A stretch of DNA of 64,000 bases, from positions 130,164 to 194,163 of the forward strand of contig JAJYEE010000002.1 in NCBI GenBank assembly GCA_021790335.1. The letters run 5' to 3'. This document shows, one piece after another, positions 54,499 through 64,000 of this stretch. Under the pieces are notes generated by a model. That model ran no database searches. It was not told the origin of the DNA and saw only the letters and a list, made by a program, of their open reading frames with translations. Each line of letters starts with the position of its first letter. Positions within the stretch are counted from its first letter, which is position 1. Both the position numbers and the translations under genes were made by a program. Source of the DNA: Pseudomonadota bacterium. Lineage in GTDB: Bacteria > Pseudomonadota > Gammaproteobacteria > Acidiferrobacterales > UBA6901.

Positions 54499-55016
54499 CG
54501 TGTGGTGCTCGCTGCCGGGCCGTGCACATGGATATATCCCACCATACCGGCGGCAAAGTGCCCGGGCTCATGGCAGGCGTATTCCAGAGTCATGGCATGC
54601 CGCGGGAAACGCCAGATAAGGGTGCGGGTGCTGTCTGGCGGTAGCGTCAATCCGTTGGGGTCATGGCCCATCTTCATACCGGGGTGCGCCTCCATCTCGG
54701 CCTCATGGGCGCGCTGTTCGGCACGGTCACCGATGACGAATTCGTGCGTAATCCGCCCACCGTTATGGATGACGAAGCGCACTGTCTGTCCTGGGCGCAC
54801 GTCGACCCGGGAAGGCGAGAAGCGCATGGTATCGAGCGTCGCGATCCTCACTGTTCTGGTTACCGCCTGTACCAGCCCGGGCACCCCGTAGCGGTCACCC
54901 TTGGATCCGTGCCCTGCCATTCCCGACATGTCCGCCATATCACTGGCTCGCACAAGCGGGACAGCCAGAACGACCAGCACGGCGCCTGCTACAAGGAATT
55001 TCGAAATGCTTTTCAT
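54495..55016 (-). CDS. Periplasmic cupredoxin
   Basis: A 173-residue exported protein with a Met-rich segment after the signal (MADMSGMAGHG) and a cupredoxin domain. Type 1 copper ligands are visible: His in THEFVIG, and C, H and M in YACHEPGHFAAGM. It resembles cupredoxins found with CopC/CopD, which carry or oxidise copper in the periplasm. First of the overlapping cop row. Confidence 0.9.
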   Translation of the reverse strand: MKSISKFLVAGAVLVVLAVPLVRASDMADMSGMAGHGSKGDRYGVPGLVQAVTRTVRIATLDTMRFSPSRVDVRPGQTVRFVIHNGGRITHEFVIGDRAEQRAHEAEMEAHPGMKMGHDPNGLTLPPDSTRTLIWRFPRHAMTLEYACHEPGHFAAGMVGYIHVHGPAASTTR

Positions 55017-55310
55017 GGGTATTGACCTCTAAGTTGATTGTTAATTGTCTAACCCACTCTGCAATGCGCAGAGTCACAACCCGTTTATCCAAAACGCACA
55101 TTGATTCCATCCCGGGTCCGCGGGACGGACTGCTGCCGAGACGGTCCGGATGTAACGCAAACGGCCAGTGGCCAACTGCCACCGGGGCAACGTTCACGGG
55201 GCTACCATGCCGCAAGCCTCCGGCAACGACACACCGGATCAGCACGGACCCTGGATCGACATCAACCGCAGCGGATCACGCCGCAATCAGCACCTGGCGT
55301 AAACGGGAGT

Positions 55311-55679
55311 CTAGGGAATGAAAAAGAGAAACGGCGGAGCCCGCGACTGCGGACGGACAGCAAAGGATTGTGGAAGGAAAATCTGCCGCACACGCGACAG
55401 CGTGAGCAGATATCCACTTCCGAACTGGGGTGCGGAATCGACCCCTGGGACGAAAACATCCAGCGCGCCGTGGGCAATCGTATGACACACCGGACAGCGG
55501 AGCTCGCCGGCCCGTGTCTTGTGGTGATGCGACGCCTCCGCGGCGTAAAGACCGATAGCGCAAAGCAGGGCCAGGAATGCGGTCCACCTGAACCAGCGCA
55601 TCCGTCGCATGGCCGAAATGACACAGCTCATGTGCGCAGCGTCCGCGTCGGAAAAATATGCCACAATTCGCCTGCTCAT
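55311..55679 (-). CDS. Small membrane protein of copper loci (DUF2946-like)
   Basis: About 122 residues with one hydrophobic segment (WTAFLALLCAIGLYAAEA) followed by His and Cys motifs SHHHK and RCPVCHT that could bind metal. Such short proteins often head copper operons, as this one does. The start is uncertain: in-frame ATGs at 55694, 55679 and further down compete, with GGAGGA directly before the first. Confidence 0.6.
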   Translation of the reverse strand: MSRRIVAYFSDADAAHMSCVISAMRRMRWFRWTAFLALLCAIGLYAAEASHHHKTRAGELRCPVCHTIAHGALDVFVPGVDSAPQFGSGYLLTLSRVRQIFLPQSFAVRPQSRAPPFLFFIP

Positions 55680-56642
55680 TGATGGAGTATGCATTCCTCC
55701 GTCGGCCTGACGTTTCCTGAGGTTCAAAGACAGCGCACCTGAAATTTAGTTCCTCTTGCGAACACATCGTCGCAAATAGCGACAGGGATCGACGCTGGCA
55801 GGCAGAGTTCACGTGAATGATAACGCGACAATCGCACGATTTGCCACCCCCGTCACCGACCGATATGCATGCCCATCTGCGAGCTCATCATGCCCAGCCA
55901 TGAAGACGCGCACACTGCGCATTGCGTGCGGTGACAGCAACGAGTAACCGCCCTGCATTGTCTGTCTTTAAAAGAAGCCCGACTGTGGAGGCCTCCGTAG
56001 GCCTGATCCGAAGCCGCCGGCTCGGTAGCCCGGAAGCCGCGGGTCCGGATCAGAGCGCACGTCGGGGAGGCCGGACGGCCACTGGATCTTCCGCTTTTCC
56101 GTAGACTTGTCACCTCGGTGATACGTGCCACCCTGATCGGGCGTCTGATCTCTGTCGCGCATGCGACACTTGATGTCTGCCCAGACGTCGCAAGCGAAGA
56201 AAAAGTGCAGTATGAAGTTAAGAAAACATGTCTTCCCGGAGTGCATGCATTGGCCTAGCGCAACAGAAAAACCTACAGTTTGTGCGTAATATCTGGAAAA
56301 ACAGCGATTCTATTCAGCATGTTATTGCAGGTTACGAAAGGCGTTTACATTAAGCCATTGCTCGGCGATTTGCCGACATTGGTGATAATCGCACATCGCC
56401 GTCTGCTTGCCCGGCAATTATTTTTCTCCGCAAATCTGAACTATAATTCATCTAAACCTATAGTCTTTCCGATCCGGTGACGATGTCCTGACGCCGCCAC
56501 CGGCCGGGCATCATCAGGGAGAATCAACAGCCCGTCTGCATCACGACCGCTGGCTTGCTGGACCGTGGCTGCACCGCACCCCTGCCACATCCGGTGGGTC
56601 TCATTAGCAGTTTGCCCAAGTCCTTCATAAGGAGGTGAACTC
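55680..56642. other. Divergent intergenic region, copper operon / kinase operon
   Basis: About 960 bases without a supportable gene. TATAAT at 56442-56447 is a good -10 candidate for the kinase operon. A strong anti-16S match AAGGAGGTGA lies at 56629-56638. Confidence 0.55.
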
Positions 56643-56681
56643 ATGATTTCTCACTACGCCCGAAGCCGTATGGTACCGTGA
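56643..56681 (+). CDS. Short leader peptide coupled to the PAS kinase
   Basis: The ATG at 56643 follows AAGGAGGTGA by four bases, the best ribosome-binding site in the window. The 12-codon frame reads [12 protein letters not shown] and stops at TGA 56679-56681. That stop overlaps the GTG start of the kinase at 56678. The kinase itself has no ribosome-binding site, so it is probably translated by reinitiation. Confidence 0.55.
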   Translation: MISHYARSRMVP

Positions 56682-58381
56682 CGATGACTCATGGTGATCT
56701 GGATTTCGAGCGGCTGTTCCGGGATGCCCCTGCACTGCTGCTCGTTCTCCAGGCTGATGCCCAGTTCACGATCCTGGACGCCACCGACGCCTACCTGCGC
56801 GCAACGTTCACCGAACGGACAAGGATCGTCAACCGCGGCTTATTCGACGTTTTCCCCGACAATCCCGACGATCATTCGGCAACCGGGACGCGGAATCTGC
56901 GCGCATCGCTGCAGCGCGTGATGGCCAGAAGAGCGCCTGACACAATGGCCGTCCAGAAATACGACGTACGCCGTCCGGACAGTACCGGCGGAGGTTTTGA
57001 GGAGCGATTCTGGAGTCCGGTCAACTCGCCGGTGTTGGCGTCAGACGGTCATATCCGCTACATCATCCACCGCGTCGAAGACGTGACCGACTACGTTCGC
57101 GGCAGCCTGCCGGAAGCCGTGCAGCACGAACCCTCCGATGCTGTCGAGCGCCGCAACCAGGCGCTGGAGCGCGAAATCCTCCAGCGCAGCCGCGAGCTGG
57201 ACGCGCTGAACAGAAACCTGCAGCAGATCAACGAAGCACTGAATGCCGAAATCGCCGAACGCAAGCGCGCCCAGAACTGGCTGTCCGAACTGCTGCGATC
57301 CGCTCCCGACGGGATCATCATCGTCGACCGCGAGGGCCGAGTCGTTCTCGCCAATGACCAAGCCGGGCTGCACTTCGGCTACACGCCTGAAGAGCTCATG
57401 GGCCAACCTATAGAAGTCCTGGTGCCGGACAAACAGCGTCGGGTCCATGCCAAACATCGCGCCGGATACATCTCAACACCGCGACGGCGCAATATGGGCG
57501 AAGGCCTGGAACTACTGGGACAACGCAAAGACGGAAGCTTTTTTCCCGTCGAAATCAGTCTGAGCCCCATAGAAACCGCGGAAGGTTTCTGGGTAGCAGG
57601 CATCATCCACGACATTACACAGCGTAAACAGGAGACCGAGCAGATCCGGCGGCTCAACGAGGATCTCCGCCGGCACACCGTTGAACTCGAGGCGGCCAAC
57701 CGCGAACTCGAAGCGTTCAGCTACTCAGTGTCGCATGATCTGCGCGCTCCGCTGCGTTCCATCGACGGGTTCAGCCAGGCACTGCTCGAGGATTACGCAG
57801 CACAGCTCGATCAGACTGCACGCGATCATCTCGCGCGCGTGCGCGCTGCCACGCAGCGCATGGGCGTGCTGATAGACGATCTGCTCGAACTTTCGCGTGT
57901 TACGCGCAGCGAATTGCACCCGGAAGCGATCGACTTCAGCGCCCTGGCCGAGTCTATTGCTGACGAACTGCGCCATACCCACCCGGCGCGGCAGGTGAAG
58001 GTCGACATCGAGCCCGGTCTGCAGGCCACGGGAGACGGCAGGCTGCTACGCATCGCGCTGACAAATCTGCTCTCGAATGCATGGAAGTTCACGGAGCCGC
58101 GCCCCATAGCACGCATTGAGGTCGGACGGTACGTGGCCGAAGACGGACGGTCGGGATTTTTCGTGCGTGACAACGGCGTCGGGTTCAACATGGCTTACGC
58201 GCACAAGCTCTTCGGGGCGTTCCAGCGGCTGCACACGGCGAATGAGTTCCCCGGAACCGGCATCGGACTCGCCACGGTGCAGCGTATCGTCCAGCGCCAC
58301 GGCGGGCGCATCTGGACCGAGGCCGCCGTCGACGCCGGGGCAAGCTTCTTTTTCACGTTACGGTCCGAAGCATCATCCTGA
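56678..58381 (+). CDS. Cytoplasmic PAS-PAS histidine kinase
   Basis: A 567-residue soluble kinase: PAS-like domain about 8-145, coiled coil 150-200, second PAS about 200-315 ([13 protein letters not shown]...[21 protein letters not shown]), HisKA with H353 ([15 protein letters not shown]), HATPase_c with [15 protein letters not shown] and GTGIGLATV. The second PAS has no FixL-type haem Arg. Start GTG 56678, with ATG 56684 as an alternative. It is followed 6 bases later by a single-domain regulator. The signal is unknown. Confidence 0.92.
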   Translation: MTMTHGDLDFERLFRDAPALLLVLQADAQFTILDATDAYLRATFTERTRIVNRGLFDVFPDNPDDHSATGTRNLRASLQRVMARRAPDTMAVQKYDVRRPDSTGGGFEERFWSPVNSPVLASDGHIRYIIHRVEDVTDYVRGSLPEAVQHEPSDAVERRNQALEREILQRSRELDALNRNLQQINEALNAEIAERKRAQNWLSELLRSAPDGIIIVDREGRVVLANDQAGLHFGYTPEELMGQPIEVLVPDKQRRVHAKHRAGYISTPRRRNMGEGLELLGQRKDGSFFPVEISLSPIETAEGFWVAGIIHDITQRKQETEQIRRLNEDLRRHTVELEAANRELEAFSYSVSHDLRAPLRSIDGFSQALLEDYAAQLDQTARDHLARVRAATQRMGVLIDDLLELSRVTRSELHPEAIDFSALAESIADELRHTHPARQVKVDIEPGLQATGDGRLLRIALTNLLSNAWKFTEPRPIARIEVGRYVAEDGRSGFFVRDNGVGFNMAYAHKLFGAFQRLHTANEFPGTGIGLATVQRIVQRHGGRIWTEAAVDAGASFFFTLRSEASS

Positions 58382-58387
58382 GGAAAC

Positions 58388-58843
58388 ATGGAAAACAAGA
58401 TTATTTTACTGGTTGAGGACAATCCCGATGACGAGGCGCTCACCTTGCGTGCTTTAAGCAGGAGCAACATCGCGAACACCGTGGTGGTGGCACGCGATGG
58501 TGTCGAGGCGCTGGACTACCTGTTTGCCCGCGGCGCCCATGCCGGACGCGACCCCGAGGACAAGCCGGCGGTGACACTTCTAGATCTGAAGCTTCCCAGG
58601 GTCGATGGGCTAGAAGTACTGGCCCAGATCCGATCCGCTCCGGCGACGCGACTTCTTCCGGTAGTCATCCTGACGTCCTCCCGGGAAGAACAGGATCTGA
58701 TAAACGGCTACCGTCTTGGCGCCAACAGCTATATCCGAAAACCCGTAGATTTCGCACAGTTCACCGAAGCGGTGCGCCAACTCGGGCTCTACTGGCTGGT
58801 GCTCAACGAGACCCCCAGGGACCCGCCGGGAGCAGCCAGATGA
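58388..58843 (+). CDS. Single-domain response regulator (Rcp1-like)
   Basis: A 151-residue receiver, similar to the one at 42805. Acid pocket VEDNPDD, acceptor D66 in LLDLKLPRVDG, conserved Thr in VILTSSREEQD and Lys in IRKPVDFAQF. Takes phosphate from the kinase just upstream. Overlaps the next gene by four bases, ATGA. Confidence 0.94.
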   Translation: MENKIILLVEDNPDDEALTLRALSRSNIANTVVVARDGVEALDYLFARGAHAGRDPEDKPAVTLLDLKLPRVDGLEVLAQIRSAPATRLLPVVILTSSREEQDLINGYRLGANSYIRKPVDFAQFTEAVRQLGLYWLVLNETPRDPPGAAR

Positions 58844-60555
58844 GACCACTACGAACCCTGATCGTAGAGGATTCGGTCGACGACACCGAACTGCTGTTGC
58901 ACGCGCTTCGGCGCGGCGGCTACGAACCGGAGTATGCCCGCGTTGATACTCCCGAATCGATGGGTGCTGAGCTGCGCGCGCGCCAATGGGATATCGTCTT
59001 TTCTGATTTCACCATGCCCCGCTTCAATGCCTTCGACGCGCTCTCGCTGCTGCGCGATAGCGGCCTTGACCTGCCTTTTATCATCGTCTCTGGCACCATC
59101 GGCGAGGATCGCGCTGTCATTGCGATGAAGGCCGGCGCGCACGACTACATCCTCAAGGACAACCTCAAGCGTCTGGCGCCGGCAGTCGACCGCGAACTGC
59201 GGGAGGCGCGGGTTCGCCGCGAACGCCGCGAGGCCGACGAAACCATTCGCCGGCTCGCCTATACGGACCCGGTCACCGATCTGCCGAACCGCACGCGATT
59301 CTGCAAGTACGCACAGGAGGCAATCTGGCAGACTCGCACGGATGAAGAAGTCATGGCTTTGCTGGTGATGGATCTCGATCGCTTCCAGGAGGTCAACGAC
59401 ACGCTTGGACACACGCGCGGCGATCAGCTGCTGCGCCAGGTCGGCCTGCGTCTGCGCGCTGCGCTGTTTGTCACCGACGTCGTGGCGCGTTTGGGCGGCG
59501 ACGAATTCGGCATTCTGCTGCCGCGCCTGGCGCAGGGATCGGACCTTACGACGGTGATTGGCAAGCTCCAGGACTTCCTGCAGGCGCCGTTCATGATTGA
59601 TGGAATTCCGATCGCTGTCGAGGCAAGTATCGGCGTGGCGCTGATGCCCGGTCACGCCGCGGATGCCGGCACGCTCATGCAGCACGCCGAAATTGCAATG
59701 TACCGCGCCAAGCGCACCACCAGCAGCTACGTCGTCTATGCTCCGGAACTCAACCTGCACAGCCCCGAGCGGCTGGGGCTCATGGCTGAGTTGCGTGCCG
59801 CGATCGAGCACGATCAGCTGCTGCTTCATTTCCAGCCCAAAGGCCAGATCGCGACCCGCAATGTCATCGGCGCCGAGGCACTCGTTCGCTGGAACCATCC
59901 GCGATACGGTCTGCTTGCCCCGGAACGGTTCATAGTCGCTGCTGAACATACCGGCCTCATCAATCCGCTGAGCGAATGGGTGCTGAGTCGCGCATTGAGG
60001 GAATGTCAGCGCGCGCGGGCCTGCGGGATTCGCCTACGGGTCAGCGTAAACCTGTCGGCGCGCTCGCTGCACGACCCACACCTGCCCGAGGTCATCGAAA
60101 AAAAACTGGCGGATGCCGGCGCGTCCCCCGAACAGCTGACGCTGGAGATCACGGAAAGCGCCATCGTCCTTGATCCGCAGCGCGCCGAAGAAACGCTCAC
60201 GACGCTGAGCCGCGTGGGTGTTTGGATTTCCATAGACGATTTTGGCACTGGCTACACGTCACTCGCCAGCATCAAGCACCTTCCGGTAAACGAGATCAAG
60301 ATCGACAAGAGCTTCGTCACTGACATGCTCACGAACAGGCGCGATGCAATGATCGTGCGCTCGATAATCGAGCTCGGCCACAATCTCGGTTTGCGCGTTG
60401 TGGCCGAGGGTGTCGAAAACGAGCAGACGCTCGATGCCCTGGCGTTGCTTGGTTGTGACGAAGCTCAGGGATATTTCATCAGTTACCCGCATGACTTTGA
60501 TGCGTTGATGTCCTGGCTTGAATCAAACTCATGGAAGCCGGTCCGGGATACCTGA
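58840..60555 (+). CDS. REC-GGDEF-EAL c-di-GMP enzyme
   Basis: A 571-residue response regulator: receiver with D56 in FSDFTMPRF, GGDEF domain with GGDEF at 219-223, and EAL domain with EAL at 346-348 plus DDFGTGYTS and a conserved late Glu in GVENEQT. Both active sites look complete, so it could make and break c-di-GMP depending on phosphorylation. The I-site Arg is absent (FVTD instead of RxxD), so the cyclase half is not product-inhibited by the usual route. Third gene of its operon. Confidence 0.93.
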   Translation: MRPLRTLIVEDSVDDTELLLHALRRGGYEPEYARVDTPESMGAELRARQWDIVFSDFTMPRFNAFDALSLLRDSGLDLPFIIVSGTIGEDRAVIAMKAGAHDYILKDNLKRLAPAVDRELREARVRRERREADETIRRLAYTDPVTDLPNRTRFCKYAQEAIWQTRTDEEVMALLVMDLDRFQEVNDTLGHTRGDQLLRQVGLRLRAALFVTDVVARLGGDEFGILLPRLAQGSDLTTVIGKLQDFLQAPFMIDGIPIAVEASIGVALMPGHAADAGTLMQHAEIAMYRAKRTTSSYVVYAPELNLHSPERLGLMAELRAAIEHDQLLLHFQPKGQIATRNVIGAEALVRWNHPRYGLLAPERFIVAAEHTGLINPLSEWVLSRALRECQRARACGIRLRVSVNLSARSLHDPHLPEVIEKKLADAGASPEQLTLEITESAIVLDPQRAEETLTTLSRVGVWISIDDFGTGYTSLASIKHLPVNEIKIDKSFVTDMLTNRRDAMIVRSIIELGHNLGLRVVAEGVENEQTLDALALLGCDEAQGYFISYPHDFDALMSWLESNSWKPVRDT

Positions 60556-61645
60556 TACGCCCCCAGGTCCGGCTTGCCTGCTAAACGCCCCCCCAGCGCG
60601 CCCTGCGCGCGCGCCGATGCGTGGCGGGCACATCCGCACCTTAACGATCCCTGCCCGCCACGACCGATTGCTGTCTGCGCATATCTTCCAATATATAGCC
60701 CGCCGCCGAGGCGGTTACCGCTGCTAGAAATATTCCGGCTTCCACGGCTGCCAGGCGGCTCAAAAATAGCCGGTAATGGCGGTTAAAACCGGGTAAATCC
60801 TAGTAAATGCCGCGCTCGAGACAGCGCAGTTGTCGCTGAGGCTTCAGCAACTGAGCTATGCCGCTGGAAAATCGGACGTGCTTCAGCTGATCGATTTCGA
60901 ACGCACCGATCAGCAGGCACGCCTCGGATACACGCGAGCCTTGACGCAGCGTTACCAGGGATACAGCCCAGCTTCTCGTCGCCCTGGGCGGGGCTTCTCG
61001 TAACACCCGCTGGACCGCTGGTGTCACCACTTTTTTTGCGGGTGCCATGACCAGACTGGGTCACCCCGGCCTGGCCATTTGGGGACTGCCACTGTTCCGA
61101 CAAACCCCATATGCCACGGGTCTGGCTCTGAAAATGAGGCGAATTTGATTCTGGGCGACCAGACTTTATGTCCTGTCCGGCAAGGACTGCTCTGGGCCAG
61201 CCTTGTTCTGGCATACCGGGAAAACCGGAAAACCCCAGATGCAGGCCATGAACCTCTAGCCATGAGCTGCGCTGGCGGGACAATGATTTCGTTATTAAAA
61301 CAACAATTTGTAATGATTCCTGGCTGAAATCGGGCAGCTCGTCGTTCAACAAGCACCATCGCAATCTGGTGATCGCGGCCGTTCGGATGAAATCCGCCGA
61401 CGTTCGAGGTACCATAGATCGCAATAAAAACGGGGTGGTGCTACACCGGGCCCGGCAGGGTCGTCTTAAACACAAGTATTCACAATTAAAGCATCACGTT
61501 ATTGCCCTCGATGCCTGTTACAGGCTCGAAGGGCTCGATGGTCCGCAGACGCTCATGGCGGCCGCCATTGCCGGACGTGGCTTGAGACGACGGTCGACCC
61601 GAATAAGCAACAAAAAGGAAAAAAGTTACAGAGGAGAGGCACGTC
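60556..61645. other. 1.1 kb region without supportable genes
   Basis: Several short frames on both strands, none with family features. A ribosome-binding site GAGGAGAGG precedes the following gene. Otherwise nothing definite. Confidence 0.5.
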
Positions 61646-62773
61646 ATGAAAATTCGTCACTGGTCGGGTTCAACACTACTCATCGTGGTCACCGGCGCGT
61701 TGTCCCTGCCGATTCAGGCACTGGCCGCAGGTTCGACCTCTTACACTTTAGCCGACGTGAGTGCCTCGGGCGGAACCTTCAGCACGTCTCTCGGCATCAA
61801 CGGACCGGCTTTTAGCATCAACGGCGCCGGTCAGGTAGCCGGTAATTCGGAGGTCTCCGGAACGACTTATGCCGCCCTGTACAGCAATGGCGGCACGAAC
61901 GATTTGGGGACGCTCGGCGGAACAAACAGCGCGGCCTTGGGAATCAACGGTCTCGGCCAGGTGGTTGGTTTTGCTGACACCGCCAGCAACAACTTTAATG
62001 CCTTTCTATATAGCAACGGTCAGATGACTGACCTCGGAACTTTGGGAGGAGCGACGAGTTCCGCCTATGCAATCAACGACTCCGGCGAAGTGGTCGGCCA
62101 GACCAGCACGGCAGGAAACAGCTCTGGTGACGCATTTCTGTACAGCAACGGGAGCATGACCAGCCTGGGCACCCTCGGCGGGACATGGAGTGCCGCTGCC
62201 AGCATTAACAACGCTGGGCAAATCGCTGGAAGCTCCTCGGTGGCTGGAGACCAAACCCAGCACGCGTTCCTCTACAGCAACCACCAGATGACCGATCTCG
62301 GTACTCTGGGCGGAAGCAATAGCACTGCTTGGGGCATCAACGCCAACGGCGAGGTGGTCGGAAGCGCGTTCACCCTCAGTGGCTTCCAGAACGCATTCCT
62401 GGACAATAACGGTGCCGGAATGATCGACCTGGGAACCCTTGGCGGGAACACGAGCGTGGCCTACGGCATCAACAAATATGGCCAGGTCGTCGGTTATTCG
62501 CTCACCGCCAGCGGCCAGCACGATGCCTTCCTATATAGCAACGGAAAGATGATCGACCTCAACAGCCTCTTGGCCTCCGGCTCCGGATGGACTCTGGCCG
62601 ATGCCTATGGCATCAACGATCTCGGCCAGATCGTCGGCGACGGCTACTATGGCGGCCAGCGACAGGCCTTCGTTCTGACACCGAACCCGGTACCGGTTCC
62701 CGCGGCGGGATGGCTATTTGCTTCCGGCTTGTTCGGGCTGGTCGGAGTCGCACGCAAGCGCAAAGCCAGCTGA
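61646..62773 (+). CDS. Extracellular HAF-repeat protein with VPLPA/PEP-CTERM-type sorting tail
   Basis: A 375-residue exported protein. Signal peptide ends SLPIQALAA. Five repeats around LGTLGG (NDLGTLGG, TDLGTLGG, TSLGTLGG, TDLGTLGG, IDLGTLGG) each lead to an AINxxGQVVG block, the HAF repeat, about 48 residues per unit, probably a beta-propeller. The C-terminus VPVPAAGWLFASGLFGLVGVARKRKAS is of the VPLPA/PEP-CTERM class: motif, transmembrane segment, basic end. It is therefore expected to be processed by an exosortase, not encoded here. Likely surface or biofilm protein. Confidence 0.92.
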   Translation: MKIRHWSGSTLLIVVTGALSLPIQALAAGSTSYTLADVSASGGTFSTSLGINGPAFSINGAGQVAGNSEVSGTTYAALYSNGGTNDLGTLGGTNSAALGINGLGQVVGFADTASNNFNAFLYSNGQMTDLGTLGGATSSAYAINDSGEVVGQTSTAGNSSGDAFLYSNGSMTSLGTLGGTWSAAASINNAGQIAGSSSVAGDQTQHAFLYSNHQMTDLGTLGGSNSTAWGINANGEVVGSAFTLSGFQNAFLDNNGAGMIDLGTLGGNTSVAYGINKYGQVVGYSLTASGQHDAFLYSNGKMIDLNSLLASGSGWTLADAYGINDLGQIVGDGYYGGQRQAFVLTPNPVPVPAAGWLFASGLFGLVGVARKRKAS

Positions 62774-62801
62774 TCAGGCCGATCCTTCGATAACATCGTA
62801 A

Positions 62802-62827
62802 CGGAGTCTGTCCTGGGGCAGACTCCG
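62802..62827 (+). terminator. Hairpin after the HAF-repeat gene
   Basis: Perfect 9-base arms CGGAGTCTG (62802-62810) and CAGACTCCG (62819-62827) with an 8-base loop, 28 bases after the stop. No T tract. Confidence 0.5.
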
Positions 62828-63078
62828 GTCTAGGGGCCAAAGCCGGTCATTTTCGCAGACCGGAGGCGCTGGCATTCATCTCGGTTTGGCAAATGACTCC
62901 GGCCATGTTCCGTCCGGGATCATCCAGGCAACCAACCTCGAAACGACGCAAAACCTCGCTCCACTGCTTGCGATGTGGCACTGCCCGGGAATACGCCCTT
63001 CCGGATTCCGCGCCGACCGGCCGGTTGCGCGTACCGCTTTCCGGAGGCACACTGGGCAGCCAAATGGGAGAACCCTTC

Positions 63079-63762
63079 ATGAGCGACCCTAGACCCTTCC
63101 CTCCGGCATCATCGAATCTGGCTCCTGCCCTGTCGAACTCCGACATCGTGCGCAAGTCGTACAGCCTGCTCTCCGGCACCCTGGCCGTCAGCGCGATTGC
63201 CGCATGGGCCGGAATCGGCATGGCGTTCCCCTATCAGCATCCCGTCATTCTGATGCTTATCGCCTTCGCAGCTCTCTTTGCCGTGCTCGTTACTGGCGCG
63301 AAACGCAGCCCCATGGCCGTTCCCCTGGTCTTCATCTTCACCGGCCTCATGGGCCTGTCTCTCGGGCCCTTGCTCGCCGTTACGTTGAGGCTGGCCAACG
63401 GGCCGCAGATCGTCGCCGAGGCGATCCTGGGGACAACAGTGATCTTTGGCTCGCTATCCCTCTATGCCTGGCAATCCAAGCGGGATTTCAGCTTCCTGGG
63501 CGGATTCCTCATGGTGGGGCTGATTGTGGTCATACTCGCCAGCGTCGCCAATTTTTTTCTGCACATGCCGGCTTTGCAGCTGACCATCGCAGCCGCTGCG
63601 CTGCTCATATTTTCCGGCTACATCCTCGTGGACACCGGCCGGCTGATACGCGGAGGGGAAACCAATCCGATACTGATCACAGTGAGCCTCTATCTGGACA
63701 TCCTCAACGTGTTCGTCGCCCTGCTCGAGCTGTTGACGGCATTGCAGGGGCGGCGGGACTGA
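63079..63762 (+). CDS. Bax inhibitor-1/YccA family membrane protein
   Basis: A 227-residue protein with a short polar N-terminus (SDPRPFPPASSN) and seven hydrophobic segments. BI-1 features are VRKSYSLLSGTLAVSAIAAWAG at the start and YILVDTGRLIRGGETNPILITVSLYLDILNVFVALLELL at the end, with the paired Asp residues of the family's pH-sensing calcium leak site. The ATG at 63079 has GGGAGAA upstream. YccA/BI-1 proteins interact with FtsH or regulate calcium leak; role here open. Confidence 0.9.
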   Translation: MSDPRPFPPASSNLAPALSNSDIVRKSYSLLSGTLAVSAIAAWAGIGMAFPYQHPVILMLIAFAALFAVLVTGAKRSPMAVPLVFIFTGLMGLSLGPLLAVTLRLANGPQIVAEAILGTTVIFGSLSLYAWQSKRDFSFLGGFLMVGLIVVILASVANFFLHMPALQLTIAAAALLIFSGYILVDTGRLIRGGETNPILITVSLYLDILNVFVALLELLTALQGRRD

Positions 63763-63776
63763 TCCCCGACACCCCC

Positions 63777-63796
63777 CCGGCTGCGCGCACAGCCGG
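63777..63796 (+). terminator. Hairpin after the BI-1 gene
   Basis: CCGGCTG (63777-63783) pairs with CAGCCGG (63790-63796) around a 6-base loop, 15 bases after the stop; no T tract. Confidence 0.4.
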
Positions 63797-64000
63797 TGGT
63801 CCGCTGAGCACACGGCCCCGAAAACTGCTGGCCATTTAAGGCACGACGCAATCATCCTGCCGACACCCGGTGCGCGCACACTCAGCCGCATACCTGTCGC
63901 GAATCACGCGCGACCGGCACTGCCCGTTGCCCCACCGGCTGCCTCAGCGCCCGGCGCGCGGTCAGCTAACCTTGACAGTGTGGCGTTTGGCGGTCTCCAC

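Noticed and set aside
60800-61048. 82-codon minus-strand frame after the REC-GGDEF-EAL gene
   Set aside because: No family similarity and no ribosome-binding site; probably chance.
63962-64000. Minus-strand 3' end reading VETAKRHTVKVS at the window edge, faintly like a histone-fold tail
   Set aside because: Only twelve codons are visible, too few to support a gene.
1-64000. tRNA, rRNA, CRISPR arrays, prophage and toxin-antitoxin genes
   Set aside because: None recognisable on either strand by eye.

Overview
The window looks like chromosome of a GC-rich (roughly 57-58 %, judged by eye) sulfur-oxidising proteobacterium, beta or gamma, adapted to thiocyanate and cyanate. The markers are a complete cobalt-type thiocyanate hydrolase operon, cyanase with a CynR-like regulator, sulfide:quinone oxidoreductase with DsrE and TusA, CopC/CopD, a VPLPA/PEP-CTERM-type protein and a FixL/FixJ/FixK-like cascade. 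I see no rRNA, tRNA or CRISPR array.

Layout. 1-3957 (minus): glcF cut by the window edge, a DUF523 gene broken by one amber codon, phzF-like and a methyltransferase. 4152-9641: cynS and a NiCoT-type Ni/Co permease, divergent from cynR, then an FNT-family anion channel. 9714-13702 (minus): truncated IS110, a TPP enzyme, a DGC-type putative zinc protein, and a second orphan scnB/scnA-like pair without gamma subunit. 13703-16131 is a 2.4 kb gene-poor gap. 16132-18120: scnB-scnA-scnC-P15K with a terminator. 18649-20954: dsrE-tusA-sqr-DUF1641. 21143-22420: IS3 and IS110 debris. 23076-29288: YCF48/BNR-like lipoprotein, COG2509 flavoprotein, intact DUF523 and a second NiCoT permease. 30283-36196: tightly overlapping glucoamylase-GMC oxidoreductase-MFS-SDR operon. 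36561-40398: GDT1-like exchanger, small envelope proteins and two PilZ proteins. 41021-48207: two kinases, two response regulators, a diguanylate cyclase, an FNR/FixK-type regulator and a b-type cytochrome. 48504-50221: MoaD-like gene and a BNR-repeat gene cut by an IS110 fragment. 50865-55679: NUDIX, ankyrin and a copper cluster. 56643-60555: leader peptide, PAS kinase, response regulator, REC-GGDEF-EAL. 61646-63762: HAF-repeat protein and a BI-1/YccA membrane protein.

How it may work together (inference). Thiocyanate hydrolase makes COS and ammonia, cyanase removes cyanate, sulfide released from COS can be oxidised by the SQR-like enzyme with DsrE/TusA carrying sulfane sulfur, and the NiCoT permeases can supply cobalt to the gamma subunit. 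A ~70 bp element shared by the FNT-channel upstream region (8134-8205) and the scn upstream region (15896-15965) ties the channel to thiocyanate use and is, with the two-stage haem-PAS/FixLJ-like cascade, the most novel signal here. Two FNR/FixK-type boxes (38612 and 47511) suggest targets of that cascade.
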